From Panagrolaimus kolymaensis (taxonomy: Eukaryota > Nematoda > Chromadorea > Rhabditida > Panagrolaimidae): a stretch of 64,000 nt of DNA. Shown here in pieces: positions 59,684 through 64,000 of the stretch; position 1 is the first letter of the stretch; the number at the start of each line of letters is the position of its first letter. A model generated the notes under the pieces. It saw only the letters and a list, made by a program, of their open reading frames with translations. It was not told the origin of the DNA and did no database searches. Position numbers and translations under genes: made by a program. The stretch spans positions 558,001-622,000 of the forward strand of contig JAJQJQ010000040.1 in NCBI GenBank assembly GCA_028622995.1. Reading direction: 5' to 3'.

Positions 59684-60158
59684 ATTCCTGTAGTATTATC
59701 CTCTTGTTGATTTTGCAATTTTGTAAACTTATGTTTATCATTTATAAAAGAAAAATAAAATTATGTTTTAAATATCTATTATTACCGGAGATTGAAACAA
59801 GAAATATCGCATGCATGAAAAAAATTTCAATTTCAGAGTAACAAGAAAAAACAAGCAATAAAATGGTTAAGCAAAGTTATTTGGATTGTAAAAATTACTA
59901 ATTATAAGGAGAAACTATAACCACCTTACATGCATGATGATCAATTTTTTTGCACCAATCCGACACATTTGTTTCCATATGTTTAAGTTCATGTTCAATA
60001 ATAATAATAAAGGTTGGCAAAGTTAAGATAACAGAATTTTTCTTTATTATCAGATTGCGCATTAAAAAAAGCTCAAAAAACCACACAAAAACTATGTTAA
60101 TGGAAAGACACCAATGATTTATTCTTTTTTTTGTCAAAAGTTTATTTTTATGAAAATT
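59684..60158. other. Convergent intergenic region, F-box / TANGO6
   Basis: About 475 bp between convergent genes, A+T-rich, with an AATAAA-type signal just after the F-box stop (about 59754). The minus-strand ORF at 59898-60137 has no supporting features. Confidence 0.3.
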
Positions 60159-63100
60159 TTAAATATTTACAAACAATCGTTGCATAATAGCTTTGAGATC
60201 AATTAATGCTAATTCTGCATGGAAACGAACAATATCATCTCGATCATTAAGCCATAGACGTTTCAATAAACGATGAGTATCTCGTAAAGTGTCAGCAAAT
60301 GTCTAAAATTTACAAGCTTTATAATAAAGTTCCAATAAAAAAAGGAGCATACCGATAAAAGAGAATCTTCAGCAGACGTCAAAAGGCTTCGCAAAAGATG
60401 AACTGCAGAGCGACGAACAAGAGCACTCTCTTCAGTTTTAAGATATTGAGATACAAGAAATAGTAACTGAAATATTAATTAATTAGTAAACAAAAAAACA
60501 ATATGAAAGCCAAAACCTCATGTATCATAGCATCATACTTGCGCCCTCTGCATGCAACCACGAGATCAGAAAAACTGTTCAATGCAGAAGATCGAATTAA
60601 TTCATCACCGGTTTTGGTTAATTGGAGAAGAGAATTTGAAAATTGATCAAAATAAAAAACTGAATAATTTCCAAGTTGTTTGAAAACTCTAGCAATCGCT
60701 TCACCCAATTTTCCCCGCCACATAATTGAAACATCTTTTGAAATATTATTTTCATCCAAATTGGTGAAACTTTCGATTAAACGAGGAAGAACTGATTCAG
60801 TTTGCCAGTAGGAAAGTTCAGCAAGAACATTAATAGATGAAAGAAACACATAGCTATCATGATGAGAAGAAAATTCTGAAAAGAGATGGTACATATGTTT
60901 CAAATTATGCAAACTAACCAAAAGCTGTTTTCCACACCCATTCAAAATCACTTTGATTGGAAAAAGCTTGACGATCTTGAAGTTTCAATCTGTGTGCAAT
61001 TTGAATAAGTACTCCACCTTTCACAGCTTCTTCATCATCACTTTCAAGTAAAAGGCGCCATTTTTCTAATTGTGTTACATTATGTGTACTTTTTCGAGAA
61101 GTCAACAGCGTCCTAAAAACTAACGATAAAAAAATCAGATAAGTGTAAAGCAACTTACCTCTTAGATATTTCATCCGAGTCAAAAAGCTTCCACTTCAAT
61201 TCATTTGAAAATAATTCCAACAGCTGTTTACAATTTTCATAAGCAGGTCGATAAATATCAGCAAAAGCATTAGCTTCAAGTCGTTCAAAAACTGTACAAA
61301 ATTTATTCATTTCATTTCCAACCATTTGTAAACGATGTTTTAAATTTTCATCATTCATTCCATTTGTTACGATAGCGCTAACTAGACCAACCGCAAGCGA
61401 GGTTGTATGAGCTTCAGCATCCTTTAATTCATTATTTTCATTTGACAAAATTTTAACATCAGTAACAGAAGAAAGTCTTTTAATAGAAGTTTGAAAAATT
61501 GTCTAAAACAAATGAAGCGGTTAAATAAAATAAGATAAGAAATGAAACAAACTATTGCAATGTTAACCATATCCATCAAAATATCAGTAGGAAATTCTAA
61601 AGCTTCCAAAGACGCCAATATCTCGACAACAGAGCCAAGAATGTAAACTGCGCTTAATCTTTGTGTTTGTGAATTTTCAGCGACGAGTTGTTCAAGAGCT
61701 GGAACAAATCGAATATTGTCTTCTTCATGAATATCCAAATCTTCTTTATTAACCCAAACATTTAAACAATCAGCCATGAGAACAACTAACGATTTTATAG
61801 CCAAATCATGTGATAAATTCTAAAGAAAAGGTTATATTAACTAAAAATATTAAAAAAACAAAACAAACTTTTACTAGAGACCGTAAAGCTTCTAATTTAA
61901 AGTCAAGTAAAGTATCTTCTTCCATGGGTTCTTCAAGGATTTCAAGATTGACAGGATATTTTATGAGTACAGCGCTTTCATTTACTTCCGAAATAGCAAC
62001 ATTCTTTTGTGGCGATATCTTAAAATATCCATGAGTTTTTACACCATAACTTATCATTTGTTTCATCAACACAGTATGTCCTTTGATTTCTTCACCCAAA
62101 AGACGAGTTAATATTAGACTTAAATCTTCTTTAAATTCATCTAGCGCTTCATTTTCTGCCGCTTGACCACAAAAGTGCATAAACAATGGAACAAGTTTTG
62201 AAAATCGATGAGAAAACGTAAAGCTATGGATATTGTATTGTTGTGGTAATGCATTAAGCCAGGATTTTAAGATAATGATAGAACTATCAAGATTAGCATT
62301 CCAAAATCCATTTTCATTTGTTAAAGGGTTTTGAACTCCACGTTCAACCAAAATTTCCCATGGACGAATTAATTTATCAATAAGTTGAACTTCAACAACA
62401 AATGGTGCTTTCACATAGAGCTTATCCACGGTCAAAACAAAGAGTAAAGCGACATTGGTACCAAAATTACTGTTCTAAAAAAAGTCTTTTATTAGAGATA
62501 AAATAATTTTAAAAAAATATACCTTCATAATATCAAGGAATTGTGAAAACATTGAAAGAGCATATTTTTGATAAGATTCTGCACATTGTGGCTTTGTTGA
62601 TAACAAATTTGCCACGGATGAAAGAATAACAGAATTATTCCAAAACGATTCACCACCTAAAAAGGTTTATTTATAAAAAAAATTAAAGTCAGTCAGCAAA
62701 ACATACCGAGTTCATTAAAACATACAAGTAAATGCGATAAGCCTTTGGGTGAGGCCAATCCTTCGGAAAGCTTTTTATTTAAAGAAGTCAAAAACCATGC
62801 TGGTGCCATCACTTTCCGTCCACTTAATCCAAAACCGCCATTGAGTAACAACAGTTCTTTCATCACTACCGACAATGGAATTTGGTTTAGAAATGATTGA
62901 TATTGTTTTTCCAATATAAAGTCATTGAAATAAATAATCTGAAGAAGAAACAAGAAACAGATGCAACACTAGAATGAATAATACAAACCTGTTCATTGGC
63001 AGAAATAAAATCAGGTAAAAACTTTGAAATAAGCTGGATCTTTAAATTTTCATTAACATCACATAACCTTTGAAAAATTTGAAGAGTCTTTTGAAGTTGT

Positions 63101-63570
63101 TCAAGGCGTTGAGAGATATCAGTAAATGGTTTCCAAACTTTAACAAAGCTCACACGTTTTTCAAGAGGCACACCAATTCCATCATCAATTGAAGGCAAAA
63201 TACTCATAGCAACCAAAAGTTCAAAAGTGCGAATGATAGCTCCTAATTGATGAGAAGATAAAACAGCCCAATCTTCAGTTGATAAAGAGTTATAGGAAGC
63301 TTGTTCACAAAAGATTGATAAGACAAATCGAAGAACTTCTGAGTATGTCAGCCTTGCATCAAAATCGGATCCATCACTCGTTGAAGGTAAAGAAGATTCA
63401 AGATGAAGATTTTGAAAAGAATCGTGAAAAGGAGAATTCAAAATTTTGTCACACAGCGTTTGCGTCACTAATTGAAAAGGATCTTTGCTTTCTTTTGTAG
63501 GCAGCGAAGTCGGAGGAGTTGAAGCAAATTCGATGAGTTCAAAAGCTGTTTGAAGATTTTTTTCGCACAT
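60159..63570 (-). CDS. TANGO6: TANGO6 / RTP1-like HEAT-repeat protein
   Basis: Large helical protein related to TANGO6 and yeast Rtp1, linked to secretion and to RNA polymerase II assembly/nuclear import. Ten exons (high to low): 63570-62989, 62938-62707, 62656-62523, 62474-61869, 61819-61553, 61502-61159, 61112-60919, 60875-60517, 60466-60353, 60302-60159; about 991 aa. It is alpha-helical throughout. The best family matches are the mid-region (FLNQIPLSVVMKELLLLNGG, then WNNSVILSSVANLL) and the C-terminus: ALVRRSAVHLLRSLLTSAED and LNDRDDIVRFHAELALIDL, the RTP1 C-terminal motif. TTTTTTTAG directly abuts the ATG on the minus strand, so this is either a trans-spliced start or an internal exon. 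The name rests on motif recognition, not a full alignment. Confidence 0.72.
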
Positions 63571-63937
63571 CTAAAAAAATTTGTAAAATAAAGAAAAGCG
63601 AAGGAGAAAAGATATTAACAAACGATATTTACACATGTTATGGTGGTAGGAATGATGAATATTTATTTTTTTATACAACAACGATGTAAGTAATAAGGCA
63701 TGTAAAAAATACGGATAAATTACAAAGTTTTAATAATAATAAAAATTAGGTACAAAATTGCTATTCATTTCTATCATGAAAAAATTAACGTCAATGGGCA
63801 TTTTACCAACAAAAAAAAGATACTGTTTAGGAAATTCAAGCATCTTCTAAATCTGGAATTCCATGTTTTCAATATTTTAATTAAATTTAAAAAAACAAAC
63901 GTAATAATAAATTATTTAAAGCTTTAATAAATTAATA
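63571..63937. other. Intergenic region upstream of TANGO6
   Basis: About 370 bp of A+T-rich sequence between the TANGO6 start and the stop of the next minus-strand gene. Same-strand spacing and the acceptor at the TANGO6 start are compatible with an operon junction. Nothing else seen. Confidence 0.3.
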
Positions 63938-64000
63938 TTATTTATTTTGAATTTTGGTACGATATTTTTCAGGAATCCAATCAAAATTTTTAGGTAATTC
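63938..64000 (-). CDS. C-terminal exon of an unidentified minus-strand gene (partial)
   Basis: From the window edge an open frame on the minus strand reads ELPKNFDWIPEKYRTKIQNK and stops with TAA at 63938-63940, followed on that strand by A+T-rich sequence with AATAAA-like signals. Hydrophilic, Pro/Trp-containing text of this kind looks coding rather than random A+T-rich sequence. The gene itself lies outside the window and I cannot name it. Confidence 0.4.
   Translation of the reverse strand, partial: ELPKNFDWIPEKYRTKIQNK

Overview
This is a eukaryotic nuclear contig, almost certainly from a nematode. The evidence is the strong A+T richness, about 135 mostly very short introns (typically 45-60 nt, acceptors of the type TTTTAG or TTTCAG), compact gene spacing on both strands, splice-acceptor sequences sitting directly before many start codons (as expected for spliced-leader trans-splicing), and an nlp-12-type neuropeptide precursor, a nematode CCK-like family. 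Acceptors lack the strict C. elegans TTTTCAG bias, so I place it only as a non-Caenorhabditis nematode. No prokaryotic genes, rRNA, tRNA, CRISPR array or virus were seen. Exon models were built by hand from reading frames and splice phases, so internal phases are consistent, but UTRs and first exons are less certain.

Layout. 0-13 kb: metabotropic glutamate receptor (-), ribosomal protein S7 (+), CRAL-TRIO/GOLD lipid-transfer protein (+), cytochrome c oxidase 6C (-), glycosylasparaginase (+). 13-25 kb: a divergent FHA-bearing kinesin (+), an endosomal syntaxin (+), an unrecognised gene whose coding exon is split by a hAT-type MITE (+), a PWWP/zinc-module chromatin protein (-), exocyst EXO84 (+). 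25-31 kb: a 72-residue single-pass membrane protein (+) that lies outside long ORFs, an SH2-pseudokinase (-), a proline/histidine-rich protein (-), and an intergenic hAT-type MITE. 30-34.4 kb: HINFP-like zinc-finger factor, MRPS27 and BORCS8 in a tight plus-strand run. 34.4-42 kb: MEK5-like kinase, ELP1, KRTCAP2 and TM2D3 in a minus-strand run. 43-50 kb: small multi-pass membrane protein (+), eIF3i (-), UBE2F (+), nlp-12 (+), GALK2-type sugar kinase (+). 50-64 kb: SCAMP (-), TULP4/tub-2 (+) followed by a decayed fragment of it, F-box protein (+), TANGO6 (-), and the last coding exon of a further minus-strand gene.

Most genes are conserved housekeeping or signalling genes: translation (S7, eIF3i, MRPS27, ELP1), trafficking (syntaxin, EXO84, SCAMP, BORCS8, CRAL-TRIO/GOLD, TANGO6), ubiquitin-type pathways (UBE2F, F-box, TULP4) and signalling (mGluR, nlp-12, MEK5, SH2-pseudokinase). 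I found no single new multi-gene system. The most notable items are the hAT insertion inside an otherwise open coding exon, the SH2-pseudokinase lacking all three catalytic residues, the probably broken splice donor in GALK2, the frequent GC-AG introns, the altered nlp-12 peptide set and the PB1-bearing MEK5-like kinase.
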